A stretch of DNA of 64,000 bases from assembly GCF_018492665.1 (NCBI RefSeq), contig NZ_JAFVME010000014.1, positions 186,001 to 250,000 of the forward strand. The letters run 5' to 3'. The notes beneath the pieces were generated by a model that was given only the letters and a program-made list of their open reading frames with translations, was not told the origin of the DNA and did no database searches. This document shows, one piece after another, positions 43,816 to 52,021 of the stretch. The stretch is from Pedobacter sp. B4-66. Lineage in GTDB: Bacteria; Bacteroidota; Bacteroidia; Sphingobacteriales; Sphingobacteriaceae. The position numbers were made by a program, and so were the translations under genes. How positions within the stretch are numbered: the first letter of the stretch is position 1; every line of letters starts with the position of its first letter.

Positions 43816-43846
43816 GGCAAATAATTAGGTTCAATAGTTTTGTCTA

Positions 43847-43877
43847 ACCGTCTGTTCTATTAACAGGCGGTTTTTTT
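43847..43877 (+). terminator. Rho-independent terminator
   Basis: A 10-bp stem ACCGTCTGTT/AACAGGCGGT (43847-43856, 43862-43871, one G-U pair) with a 5-nt loop and seven T (43871-43877). It ends the small basic protein gene. Confidence 0.9.
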
Positions 43878-43881
43878 ATAT

Positions 43882-44736
43882 TTAAAACTTAAGCTCAGGA
43901 TTGCCCTTTAGGTAAAGACGTAAAATTATCAATGCCTCATCTTTTAACTGTCGTACTCGCTCTTTACTGCGATTAAAAAGCACAGATATATCATCCAAAG
44001 TTCGTGCAGTTTGCCCTATTCCAAAAAACATTTTTAATATCATTTCTTGTCTAAAAGGTAATATCTTAAGAGTTTTATCTAAATCTATATTAAAAGATTC
44101 AAGCATTAAAGAGGCATCAGCAGTGGGCGAATTCTCGTCAGCTATAGTGTCAATTAAAGTATAACCCGTTTCATTGTTCGTCACCATATCCAAGGAATAT
44201 GTCTTTTGCGAACTTAAAATACAATCAACTATTTTCTCTACCGAAAGTCCGGTTTCTTCACTAAGCTCCTGATAAGTTGGCAGTCTTTCATTCTTTTGCT
44301 CAAAGGCATTGATGGCCTTATTAATATTCAACAGGTTTAATATTTTATTCCCTGGCAGTCTTACTATGCGGTTACTTTCTTGTAAATATGTCCAGATATT
44401 TTGGCGAATCCACCAAACGGCATAGGAAATAAATCTAAAACCTCTAGTTTCATCAAATCTTTCAGCAGCATATATAAGTCCTATATTCCCAGCACTAATT
44501 AAATCGGTCAGTGGAAGCCCTTTACCTTGAAATGTCTTTGCTATGGAAACTACAAAACGAAGATTTGCCCTAATCAATTTATCTCTGGCTCCCTCCATAT
44601 TTTCCCTAATTTTTTTCGCAAGCTCCCCCTCCTCATCCGGGCCAATCAAAGGAATTCTATTTATATCATTCAGGTATAACGATAGCTCTCCTGAATCCCT
44701 GTTTAAAATAGACTGGGTGATCATTAGTCGTCTCAT
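43882..44736 (-). CDS. RpoD-like alternative sigma factor (sigma-70 group 2 type)
   Basis: The 284-residue protein has sigma regions 1.2 (SLYLNDINRIPLIGPDEEGE), 2 (LRFVVSIAKTFQGKGLPLTD and GFRFISYAVWWIRQNIW), 3 and 4 (MILKMFFGIGQTARTLDDIS, then NRSKERVRQLKDEAL). Size and layout match the short primary sigma factor of Bacteroidota, but it differs at many positions normally fixed, such as the region 4 helix, so it is more likely a paralogue than RpoD itself. Its ATG overlaps the stop of serC (ATGA), which shows translational coupling on the minus strand. Confidence 0.88.
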   Translation of the reverse strand: MRRLMITQSILNRDSGELSLYLNDINRIPLIGPDEEGELAKKIRENMEGARDKLIRANLRFVVSIAKTFQGKGLPLTDLISAGNIGLIYAAERFDETRGFRFISYAVWWIRQNIWTYLQESNRIVRLPGNKILNLLNINKAINAFEQKNERLPTYQELSEETGLSVEKIVDCILSSQKTYSLDMVTNNETGYTLIDTIADENSPTADASLMLESFNIDLDKTLKILPFRQEMILKMFFGIGQTARTLDDISVLFNRSKERVRQLKDEALIILRLYLKGNPELKF

Positions 44737-45842
44737 ATTGTATTTGATTTTAATTTAAAGCTCTTAAATTGATCCTTACTCATAAAGTCGGTCATACATT
44801 CCACCAAAGCCTCTACACCTGAAATTTCCATAGCATTGTATAGTGAAGCCCTAAAGCCACCGATGGAACGATAACCATTAATACCTAGTATCCCCCTGCT
44901 TTCTGTGAAATTCAAAAACTCGTTCTCCCGCTCTCTATTGTACATTTTAAAAGTCACGTTCATTCTGGATCTATCAGGGTTATCTGCCAATCCATAGAAA
45001 TAGTCACTGCTATCAATTACATCATAAAGTAGGTTTGCCTTGGCTATATTATTTTGCTCCGCTTGTTTTACTCCACCTATTCCCTTTAACCAACGCAAAT
45101 TCAGCATCGCAACATAAATAGAAAATACAGGAGGAGTATTAAACATTGAATTATGCGCTTCATAAATGCGGTAGTCGGACATTGAAGGAATTAAATTTTC
45201 AATGCGCTGCAGAAGCGCTTTTTTAACAATAACGAGTGTTAGTCCAGCTGGACCTATGTTTTTTTGAGCACCTGCATAAATCAGGTCAAAATCAGCAACA
45301 TTAATTTGCCTACTAAAAATATCAGAGGACATATCACACACCACTGGCACATCTGTTTCAGGAAAAGTAAAAATTTCTGTTCCTTCAATAGTGTTATTTG
45401 AAGTACAATGAAAATAGGCAGAGTCGCCAGGAATGTAATAATCATAAGGGATATGGTCATAATCGCTATCCTTAGAACTAGCAACAATATGGACGGGGCC
45501 AAATAACCTAGCTTCTGCTATAGCTTTCAAAGAAAAATATCCCGTATCCAGGTAGGAAGCTCTTTTATGCTGTTGCATTAGGCACATGGGTACCATAGAG
45601 AACTGAGTACTAGCCCCTCCTTGCAAAAATAAGATACTATAATTATCTGGTACAGCTAAAAGTTCTCGAACAAGACTCTGGCATTCATGTATTACATTTT
45701 CAAATTCTGATGATCGATGTGAAATCTCCAGAATACTTATCCCTGTTCTATTATAATCTTTAACAGCATCAGAAGCCCCATTTAAAACAATATCGGGTAA
45801 AATACATGGACCTGCCCCAAAATTATACTTTTTATTAGCCAT
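44733..45842 (-). CDS. serC: Phosphoserine aminotransferase
   Basis: The 369-residue PLP enzyme starts NKKYNFGAGPCILPDIVL (SerC: FxAGPA/C-LP), has SILEISHRSSEF, LFLQGGASTQFSMVPMCLM and the PLP lysine in YAGAQKNIGPAGLT. It converts 3-phosphohydroxypyruvate and glutamate to phosphoserine, the second step of serine synthesis. Length is normal. Its stop codon overlaps the start of the sigma factor gene by four bases. serA is not adjacent, unlike the usual serC-serA pair, so a second serC elsewhere is possible. Confidence 0.93.
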   Translation of the reverse strand: MANKKYNFGAGPCILPDIVLNGASDAVKDYNRTGISILEISHRSSEFENVIHECQSLVRELLAVPDNYSILFLQGGASTQFSMVPMCLMQQHKRASYLDTGYFSLKAIAEARLFGPVHIVASSKDSDYDHIPYDYYIPGDSAYFHCTSNNTIEGTEIFTFPETDVPVVCDMSSDIFSRQINVADFDLIYAGAQKNIGPAGLTLVIVKKALLQRIENLIPSMSDYRIYEAHNSMFNTPPVFSIYVAMLNLRWLKGIGGVKQAEQNNIAKANLLYDVIDSSDYFYGLADNPDRSRMNVTFKMYNRERENEFLNFTESRGILGINGYRSIGGFRASLYNAMEISGVEALVECMTDFMSKDQFKSFKLKSNTI

Positions 45843-46015
45843 TGCGGTTTATATTGGTACCCGCAAAAGTCGGAAGCAGTTTTTTGAAAAAAGCGTTTGG
45901 AATAAAGTTCAGTAAACTCTCCTATATTAAGAAGATAAACCAAATCTTATTGGCTCTACCAAACTAATTCTAGCATTAGCCAAATATAATTCTTAGGTGA
46001 AAATAGAATCTGCGT

Positions 46016-47038
46016 TTAAAGTTTTACTACAGTGGAACTTCTGACATTTAAAACAGTAGGTAATACAACTTCAATCTGCTGTTCTTCATCACTCTTTGAA
46101 CTACCCAATCTCTTTAACAAAATTTTCATAATATTCTCAGCAATCTCCTCAAGAGGCTGAGCTACAGCTGTAATTGGGGGTGCAGAGAATTCTAACAATT
46201 CAAAATCATCAAAAGACAATAGCGCAATATCATCAGGAATTTTTAAACCAAGCTGCTGAATAGCTCTTAAACCTGCCATGGTAATATAGTTGGTAGCACA
46301 TATAATAGCATCAAGCCCCTTTTCCTCCTTTAAGAAATCTGCAACGTCATGAATTAATTCAGATGAAGAACCGTAAGTTAATTTTTTAACGCATGATTTT
46401 AACCCCTCCGATTTAACAGCATCTTCATAACCACTCAACCTATCAAGCATTTGCTGCTCAATTGTATCTATTGTTATAAATCCTATATTTCTATATCCCT
46501 TGTCTTTTAAGTGTTTAACGGCATTAAAAGTACCTTGATGGTTATTGATAATTACAAAATCAGCTTTTATATCAGGAAAATATCTATCAAACAAAACAAC
46601 AGGTTTTCTACTCATGGTTAAAGATTTAACTTCATCTTCCAACCCATTCGGAAGGGCTATAATATATCCATCAACATGCCTATCCTGAAAAATCTGCAGT
46701 AATTCCTGAGCTTTTGTCTTGTTATTTCTTGTGCTACTATAAATGATTTTATAACCATTTTGAGATGCCTTTTCATCAATAAATCTTGCAATACCAGAGA
46801 AAAATGGTTCTGAAATATCGTCAACTAAAAAGCCAATAATATTGGTTTTTCCAGTACGAAAACTTTTGGCCAAGGCATCAGGCTTATACCCCAATTCCTC
46901 AACAAGTTCTAAAACTTTTTTAGTTAAAGGTTCACTAATTCTCTTCTCCTTAGCTTTACCATTTACCACAAAAGAAACTGTACTGATTGAGATGCCTAAT
47001 AATTTGGCGATATCTTTAATTGAAACCTTTTTTTCCAT
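46016..47038 (-). CDS. LacI-family transcriptional regulator
   Basis: The 340-residue protein starts with the LacI helix-turn-helix (VSIKDIAKLLGISISTVSFV, 4-23), followed by the hinge helix region near YKPDALAKSFRTGKTNIIGF and a periplasmic-binding-protein-like effector domain. No sugar genes lie beside it in the window, so the ligand and targets cannot be named; its neighbours are serC (173 bp downstream) and the divergent TonB-dependent receptor gene. Confidence 0.93.
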   Translation of the reverse strand: MEKKVSIKDIAKLLGISISTVSFVVNGKAKEKRISEPLTKKVLELVEELGYKPDALAKSFRTGKTNIIGFLVDDISEPFFSGIARFIDEKASQNGYKIIYSSTRNNKTKAQELLQIFQDRHVDGYIIALPNGLEDEVKSLTMSRKPVVLFDRYFPDIKADFVIINNHQGTFNAVKHLKDKGYRNIGFITIDTIEQQMLDRLSGYEDAVKSEGLKSCVKKLTYGSSSELIHDVADFLKEEKGLDAIICATNYITMAGLRAIQQLGLKIPDDIALLSFDDFELLEFSAPPITAVAQPLEEIAENIMKILLKRLGSSKSDEEQQIEVVLPTVLNVRSSTVVKL

Positions 47039-47259
47039 TAGTTTAATTCCGTATTAATCCTGCAATATAGTAATTCAGCGGTTATTTCCTACTCATCAAT
47101 TAAAGCTATGTATGCACATGTCTAAACTTGTATAAAAATGTATAATTATGTTTCACCTAAATGCAGAATCAACAATTATTTATCCCTGTTTTCCTCATAA
47201 AACATCTATTTCTTAAGAGACATCTTATCAAAATTATAAAATTCTTGAAATCACACAAA

Positions 47260-47274
47260 TTAGATTAATTCTAA
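47260..47274. promoter_or_regulatory. TTAGA-N5-TCTAA palindrome, operator candidate 1
   Basis: TTAGATTAATTCTAA, perfect 5-bp arms with a 5-nt spacer, just upstream of the -33 element of the receptor gene. The same pattern lies at 47319 and 53406. Confidence 0.65.
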
Positions 47275-47280
47275 ATAAAT

Positions 47281-47311
47281 TTTGATTATAAATAATTAGG
47301 CGCTTACTTTG
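47281..47311 (+). promoter_or_regulatory. Promoter of the TonB-dependent receptor gene
   Basis: TTTG (47281-47284), a 19-nt spacer and TTACTTTG (47304-47311), one mismatch from TAnnTTTG. Transcription should begin near 47317, inside the second palindrome. Confidence 0.65.
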
Positions 47312-47318
47312 CATTTAA

Positions 47319-47333
47319 TTAGAATTAATCCAA
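47319..47333. promoter_or_regulatory. TTAGA-N5-TCCAA palindrome, operator candidate 2
   Basis: TTAGAATTAATCCAA has one arm mismatch from the perfect pattern and covers the expected transcription start, 59 bp from candidate 1. Confidence 0.6.
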
Positions 47334-47353
47334 ATAAACAAACAAAAAAATAA

Positions 47354-49750
47354 ATGAATAATCTTAGAGTAGTTAATTTACTTATAACGCTTCTATTCCT
47401 CTCCGTTAGCGCTATTGCACAACAAACTGGCAGCATTAGCGGAAAGATCACCACATCAGATGGACATAATGCTGCATTTGTATCCGTTAAATTAATTGGA
47501 AAGCCTTTTGGGGCTACCACAAATGAAAACGGCAACTATGAAATCAAAAAAGTAAATACTGGAAAATATACCATAAGGGTATCGGCTATTGGCTTAAGCC
47601 CTCAAGAAAAAACAGTAGAGATTACAGAATCGGGAAATACTATCGTTGATTTTGTATTGAGAGAAGACCTTAGTACATTGGAAGAAGTAAACATATCTAC
47701 AAATGCCAAAAGATACAAAGTAGACCAACCTTCATCTTCTTTAAGATTAAACCAACCTTTATTAGAAATTCCTCAAAACATTCAAATTGTCAACTCCTTA
47801 ACTTTGGCAGATCAGCAGGTAATTAGCATGAGCGATGGACTTATTCGCAACGTAAGTGGTGCGGTTAGACTTGAGCACTGGGGTGATTTGTATACCAACA
47901 TTACCATGCGTGGGTCCCAAATACAAGCATTGCGCAATGGCTTTAACGTGGTAAGTTCTTACTGGGGTCCTCTTACGGAGGACATGAGTTTTGTTGATCA
48001 CATTGAATTTGTAAAAGGCCCTGCTGGCTTTATGGTTTCAAACGGTGATCCTGCAGGTTTGTATAATGTAGTCACTAAAAAACCAACTGGTCAGGAAAAA
48101 GGCGAACTTTCATTAACTACCGGAAGTTTTGGTTTGTACCGTGCAACCGTTGATCTGGATGGCAAATTAAGTAAAGATGGTAAATTACTATACCGCTTAA
48201 ATTTAGCCGGTCAAAACAAAAAATCATTCAGAGATTATGAATCAAATAACCGCTACAGCATTGCCCCTGTTATTTCTTACCAAATAGATGATAAAACAAA
48301 GTTTACTGCTGAATATACCCTCCAACATGCTGCCATGACCAATGTTGGTTCATTTTACGTATTTGCTACCGATGGGTATGCTAAACTGCCTCAAAATTTC
48401 ACACAAGTAGCACCTGGATTGCCCCTAACCAAAATTAATGACAATAGCTTATTTCTAAATCTTACGCATGAGCTAAACAATAATTGGAAAATAACAGCTG
48501 CCGCTTCATATTTTAACTACCAGCAAAATGGCTCTTCAATGTGGCCAACTAGGGTAAATGATAATGGCACACTAATACGTAATGCAAGCATATGGGATGC
48601 AAAAAGTGAAATGACCATGGCCCAAGGTTTTATTAATGGCAATGTAACTACTGGTCCAATTAAGCACAGAATTCTTGGTGGATTTGACATAGGTACCAAA
48701 AACTATTTCGCAGACTGGGGTCAATCACATGACCTTGACACAGAGGCTTTGCCTTTTGACAACAACAATCCTAATTATGGCGTACCTTCAAACGGTTTCC
48801 CTAAATTTGATCGCACACAAAATCTCGAAGCACGCGCCACAACAGCGGGAGGTGTTATCTCTCAGGAATATTCTAGTTTATATGCGCAAGATGAATTAGG
48901 TTTTGCAGACAATAAATTAAGAGTAACCCTCGCTGGTAGATACACCTATGTTAAACAATTTTACTTTGGCAGCACAACTGGTAAAAAGTTCACTCCACGC
49001 TTTGGTGCAAGTTATTCAATTGACAATCAAACATCAATATATGGTTTATATGACCAGGCATTTATACCGCAAGCAGCAGCTAAATTGGTAAGTGGTGGTG
49101 AGGTTAAGCCTATTACTGGTAATAATTTAGAGTTCGGTATTAAAAAAGACTGGGGCAAAAATGGCAACTGGAACACGACATTAGCTGTGTACCGTATTAT
49201 TAAAAATGGCGAAGCCAGTGCTACGGTAAACAGCTCACCAACCAACCCTGAAAGCTTTTTACTTGGACAAAAAAGATCCCAAGGAATTGAATTCGACCTT
49301 CGTGGCGAAATCATACCCGGTTTAACCTTAACAGCAAATTACGCCCTTACTGATTCCCGCGTAACAAAAGTGGGTAGTGATGTACCTGAAAGTATGAATA
49401 TAAATAAAGGAGATATCGTTCCTGGGTACGCTAAACATACTACCAATGCCTGGTTAAGCTACAAGTTACAAAACGGAGCATTAAAAGGTACAGGCATATC
49501 AGCTGGATTTACTTACTTGGCCGATCGTGAAACAGATTCCTGGAGTGAGTCGGATGTGCGTTTAGCTGATTATTTTAAAGTCGACGGCGGCTTATTTTGG
49601 GAAAACAGTAAGCTGAGATTGAATGCTAATGTTTTTAATGTACTTAACAAGTATTTGTACACCGGTTCATATTACAGTTGGCTAAAAACGTTCTATTGGC
49701 AAGCAGAAGCACCAAGAAATTATAGACTTAGTTTATCTTATAAATTTTAA
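47354..49750 (+). CDS. TonB-dependent siderophore receptor
   Basis: The 798-residue protein has a signal peptide (about 1-22, AIAQQ), a carboxypeptidase-regulatory-like beta-sandwich domain (about 27-107), a plug domain (LLEIPQNIQIVNSLTLADQQ onwards, with VKGPAGFMVSNGDPAGLYNV, the FhuA/FecA-type plug text) and a C-terminal 22-strand barrel ending RLSLSYKF. The siderophore-type plug suggests uptake of ferric siderophores across the outer membrane with TonB energy. It is followed 13 bp later by a PepSY membrane protein gene, a usual partner. Two operator-like palindromes frame its promoter, which suits iron control. Confidence 0.92.
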   Translation: MNNLRVVNLLITLLFLSVSAIAQQTGSISGKITTSDGHNAAFVSVKLIGKPFGATTNENGNYEIKKVNTGKYTIRVSAIGLSPQEKTVEITESGNTIVDFVLREDLSTLEEVNISTNAKRYKVDQPSSSLRLNQPLLEIPQNIQIVNSLTLADQQVISMSDGLIRNVSGAVRLEHWGDLYTNITMRGSQIQALRNGFNVVSSYWGPLTEDMSFVDHIEFVKGPAGFMVSNGDPAGLYNVVTKKPTGQEKGELSLTTGSFGLYRATVDLDGKLSKDGKLLYRLNLAGQNKKSFRDYESNNRYSIAPVISYQIDDKTKFTAEYTLQHAAMTNVGSFYVFATDGYAKLPQNFTQVAPGLPLTKINDNSLFLNLTHELNNNWKITAAASYFNYQQNGSSMWPTRVNDNGTLIRNASIWDAKSEMTMAQGFINGNVTTGPIKHRILGGFDIGTKNYFADWGQSHDLDTEALPFDNNNPNYGVPSNGFPKFDRTQNLEARATTAGGVISQEYSSLYAQDELGFADNKLRVTLAGRYTYVKQFYFGSTTGKKFTPRFGASYSIDNQTSIYGLYDQAFIPQAAAKLVSGGEVKPITGNNLEFGIKKDWGKNGNWNTTLAVYRIIKNGEASATVNSSPTNPESFLLGQKRSQGIEFDLRGEIIPGLTLTANYALTDSRVTKVGSDVPESMNINKGDIVPGYAKHTTNAWLSYKLQNGALKGTGISAGFTYLADRETDSWSESDVRLADYFKVDGGLFWENSKLRLNANVFNVLNKYLYTGSYYSWLKTFYWQAEAPRNYRLSLSYKF

Positions 49751-49763
49751 ACTTTAGGTTAAA

Positions 49764-50909
49764 TTGAATAAAAAGAAAAACAGATTCAAATATTGGATCG
49801 GACAAATACACTTATGGCTCGGATTAACATCCGGGCTATTTGTATGTTTTCTAGGCATCACAGGCTGCATACTCGCCTTTGAACGTGAAATAGAAAACGT
49901 TACCCAACCATATCGTTTCGTAGAAATCCAAAACAAGCCTTTTATTGAGCCTTCTAAATTAAAATTGATTGCTGACAAGACTGTTCCAGGCAAACATGCA
50001 CATAGTGTTAGCTATGAAAAAGGAGCCTCCACACGTGTAGTCTATTTTGCCGAAAACCCTGAATATTATTGGATCGTATTTCTTAACCCTTACACTGGAG
50101 AGGTACTTAAGGTTAAAAATATGGACGATGATTTCTTCAGAATAATGATCATGGGTCACTACTATCTATGGCTCCCACCAAACATTGGTCAGCCACTTCT
50201 AGCCAGTGCTACTTTAATGTTTTTCTTTCTATTAATTTCCGGATTGATTTTATGGTGGCCAAAAAACAAAGCCGCCAGCGCGAAAAGATTTACTATTAAA
50301 TGGAATGCCAAATGGAAAAGGGTAAACTACGATCTGCACAACGTGTTTGGCTTTTACATGACATGGATCCTTATTTTTATCGCCTTTACAGGCTTGGTTA
50401 TGGGTTTTCAATGGTTTGCTAAATCAAGTTACTGGATAGCCTCTGGAGGTAAAACGCTGAACCAGTTTGAGGAAAGCTTCTCAGATAGCACATTGGTTAA
50501 CTCTGCCATTGGACGTAAGCCTGCTATTGATATTTTATGGGCTAGAACGTTAGGCAATATGCCTGGATATACTGGAGGTTTGGAGGTACATGTTCCTGAA
50601 AACAAAAAATCGGCAATCGAAATTGCAATAAATCCGGATACAGACACCTACTGGCAGGCAGATTTCTTGTACTACGACCAATATACGTTAAAAGAAATAG
50701 AGGTTAAACATGTATACGGAAAACTCGCTAATGCCAGCTTTGCAGATAAGATGATGAGAATGAATTATGACATTCATATTGGCGCAATAGCCGGATTACC
50801 AGGAAAGATAATGGCCTTTGCAGCCAGCCTTGTTGCTGCAAGTTTGCCTATAACCGGCTTTCTTATTTGGCGTGGACGTAAAAAGAAAAGTAAAAAATCA
50901 CTCACATAG
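49764..50909 (+). CDS. PepSY-associated TM helix protein (ferric reductase-like partner), TTG start
   Basis: The 381-residue membrane protein has the PepSY_TM layout: FKYWIGQIHLWLGLTSGLFV (a His-bearing first helix), an extracytoplasmic PepSY-like loop (about 60-115), HYYLWLPPNIGQPLLASATL, NYDLHNVFGFYMTWILIFIA and MNYDIHIGAIAGLPGKIMAF. Such proteins occur with siderophore receptors and are thought to reduce iron or bind heme at the inner membrane. No ATG precedes the conserved region; the only possible start is TTG at 49764, after a TAG in the same frame at 49755. It lies 13 bp after the receptor gene and ends before a large hairpin. Confidence 0.9.
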   Translation: MNKKKNRFKYWIGQIHLWLGLTSGLFVCFLGITGCILAFEREIENVTQPYRFVEIQNKPFIEPSKLKLIADKTVPGKHAHSVSYEKGASTRVVYFAENPEYYWIVFLNPYTGEVLKVKNMDDDFFRIMIMGHYYLWLPPNIGQPLLASATLMFFFLLISGLILWWPKNKAASAKRFTIKWNAKWKRVNYDLHNVFGFYMTWILIFIAFTGLVMGFQWFAKSSYWIASGGKTLNQFEESFSDSTLVNSAIGRKPAIDILWARTLGNMPGYTGGLEVHVPENKKSAIEIAINPDTDTYWQADFLYYDQYTLKEIEVKHVYGKLANASFADKMMRMNYDIHIGAIAGLPGKIMAFAASLVAASLPITGFLIWRGRKKKSKKSLT

Positions 50910-50914
50910 TAATA

Positions 50915-50973
50915 GCTTGTTTAGACCAGAACTGATAAAAATGGCCTGTTTATCAGTTCTGGTCTAAACAAGC
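50915..50973. terminator. 25-bp perfect hairpin after the receptor-PepSY operon
   Basis: The arms 50915-50939 and 50949-50973 are perfect 25-bp inverted repeats around a 9-nt loop; GC in the stem is moderate. No T-run follows, so it may be a terminator of atypical form or another structured element. Confidence 0.6.
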
Positions 50974-51023
50974 AATACTTGAACAAATCTTTAACCTTAA
51001 ACTCTTTGTACATTTTTTCCTAA

Positions 51024-51043
51024 TTTGCATATCTAAATGCAAA
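51024..51043. promoter_or_regulatory. Inverted repeat just before the GlxA/AraC-type regulator gene
   Basis: TTTGCAT (51024-51030) and ATGCAAA (51037-51043) form perfect 7-bp arms with a 6-nt spacer, ending 3 bases before the ATG. A site of autoregulation is possible. Confidence 0.45.
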
Positions 51044-51046
51044 ATC

Positions 51047-52021
51047 ATGGTACAAGTTGCACTGCTGTTAACTAAAAAATATCGACTACTTAGTATCGCT
51101 GCTATTTTAGATGTTTTTGATACTGTAAATAATTACTATAAATCCAATGGCAAGGATGCTATTTTTAATCTCAATCTATTCTATATAGGAGATTACACCA
51201 ATGAAGTAGCCACCTTTGAGAAATATATTCCCAAACTTTTAACTGCAACAGATAAGCAAGACATCGTGCTAATACCTGCCTTTGATACCGGAGAAATAAG
51301 TCTCTCATTAAATGAGAATGTTGAATTTTTACCATGGCTGCAACATCAATACAAAAAGGGCGCTGAAATTGCTAGCTTCTGCACTGGGGCTTTCTTACTT
51401 GCTGCCAGCGGTTTGTTAAATGGCAAACAAGCTACGACACACATTAATGCCAGTACAGCATTTGCTTCTTATTTTCCTGATGTAACATTTAAACCGGATG
51501 CGGTAGTTACCCACGATACAAGAATTTATACCAGTGGAGGAGCAACAAGTAGTTTCCATCTGTTACTGCGCTTAATTCATAATTATTGTAATAGGGATGT
51601 AGCGGTACGTGTGGCTAAAATATTTTCAATTGATATGAACCGCGATCAGCAAAGCCATTTTGGTTCATTTACCCCTATACGTGATCATGGAGATGACTTG
51701 GTGTCGAAAATACAACACTGTATGGAAAACACCTACAGCGAGCCAATAACCATTGAAGATATACTGAAACAAATCCCATCAAGTAGACGTAACATTATAC
51801 GTAGGTTTAAACATGCCACAGGAAATACACTAATTGAATACCTGCAGAAAACCAGGATAGAGGCAGCAAAAAAACTGCTTGAACAAACAAACCAAAGTAT
51901 TATGGAAGTTATGCTAAACTCGGGGTATAATGATCTTAAAACCTTTAGGCAGCTGTTCAAAAAGAATTCAGGAATGCCACCTAAAGATTATCGTGATAAA
52001 TTTAAAGTGCGGGCTGCATAG
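51047..52021 (+). CDS. GlxA-type transcriptional regulator (DJ-1/PfpI plus AraC domain)
   Basis: The 324-residue protein has an N-terminal DJ-1/PfpI-like domain (about 1-190; the nucleophile-elbow text is EIASFCTGAFLLAASGLLNG with a Cys at about 107, and VTHDTRIYTSGGATSSFHLL follows) and a C-terminal AraC helix-turn-helix pair (about 215-320: ITIEDILKQIPSSRRNIIRR, TRIEAAKKLLEQTNQSIMEV, GYNDLKTFRQLFKKNSGMPP). GlxA relatives sense small metabolites; this one's ligand is unknown. It lies between the two iron-related operons and overlaps the convergent PepSY gene by 20 bp. Confidence 0.92.
   Translation: MVQVALLLTKKYRLLSIAAILDVFDTVNNYYKSNGKDAIFNLNLFYIGDYTNEVATFEKYIPKLLTATDKQDIVLIPAFDTGEISLSLNENVEFLPWLQHQYKKGAEIASFCTGAFLLAASGLLNGKQATTHINASTAFASYFPDVTFKPDAVVTHDTRIYTSGGATSSFHLLLRLIHNYCNRDVAVRVAKIFSIDMNRDQQSHFGSFTPIRDHGDDLVSKIQHCMENTYSEPITIEDILKQIPSSRRNIIRRFKHATGNTLIEYLQKTRIEAAKKLLEQTNQSIMEVMLNSGYNDLKTFRQLFKKNSGMPPKDYRDKFKVRAA

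Larger units (their letters stand above)
47039..47353. other. Divergent intergenic region before the siderophore receptor gene
   Basis: A 315-bp spacer. Its right half holds a consensus-like promoter (47281-47311) framed by two TTAGA-N5-TCTAA-type palindromes (47260-47274 and 47319-47333). The left half is AT rich without a recognised element or gene. Confidence 0.65.
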
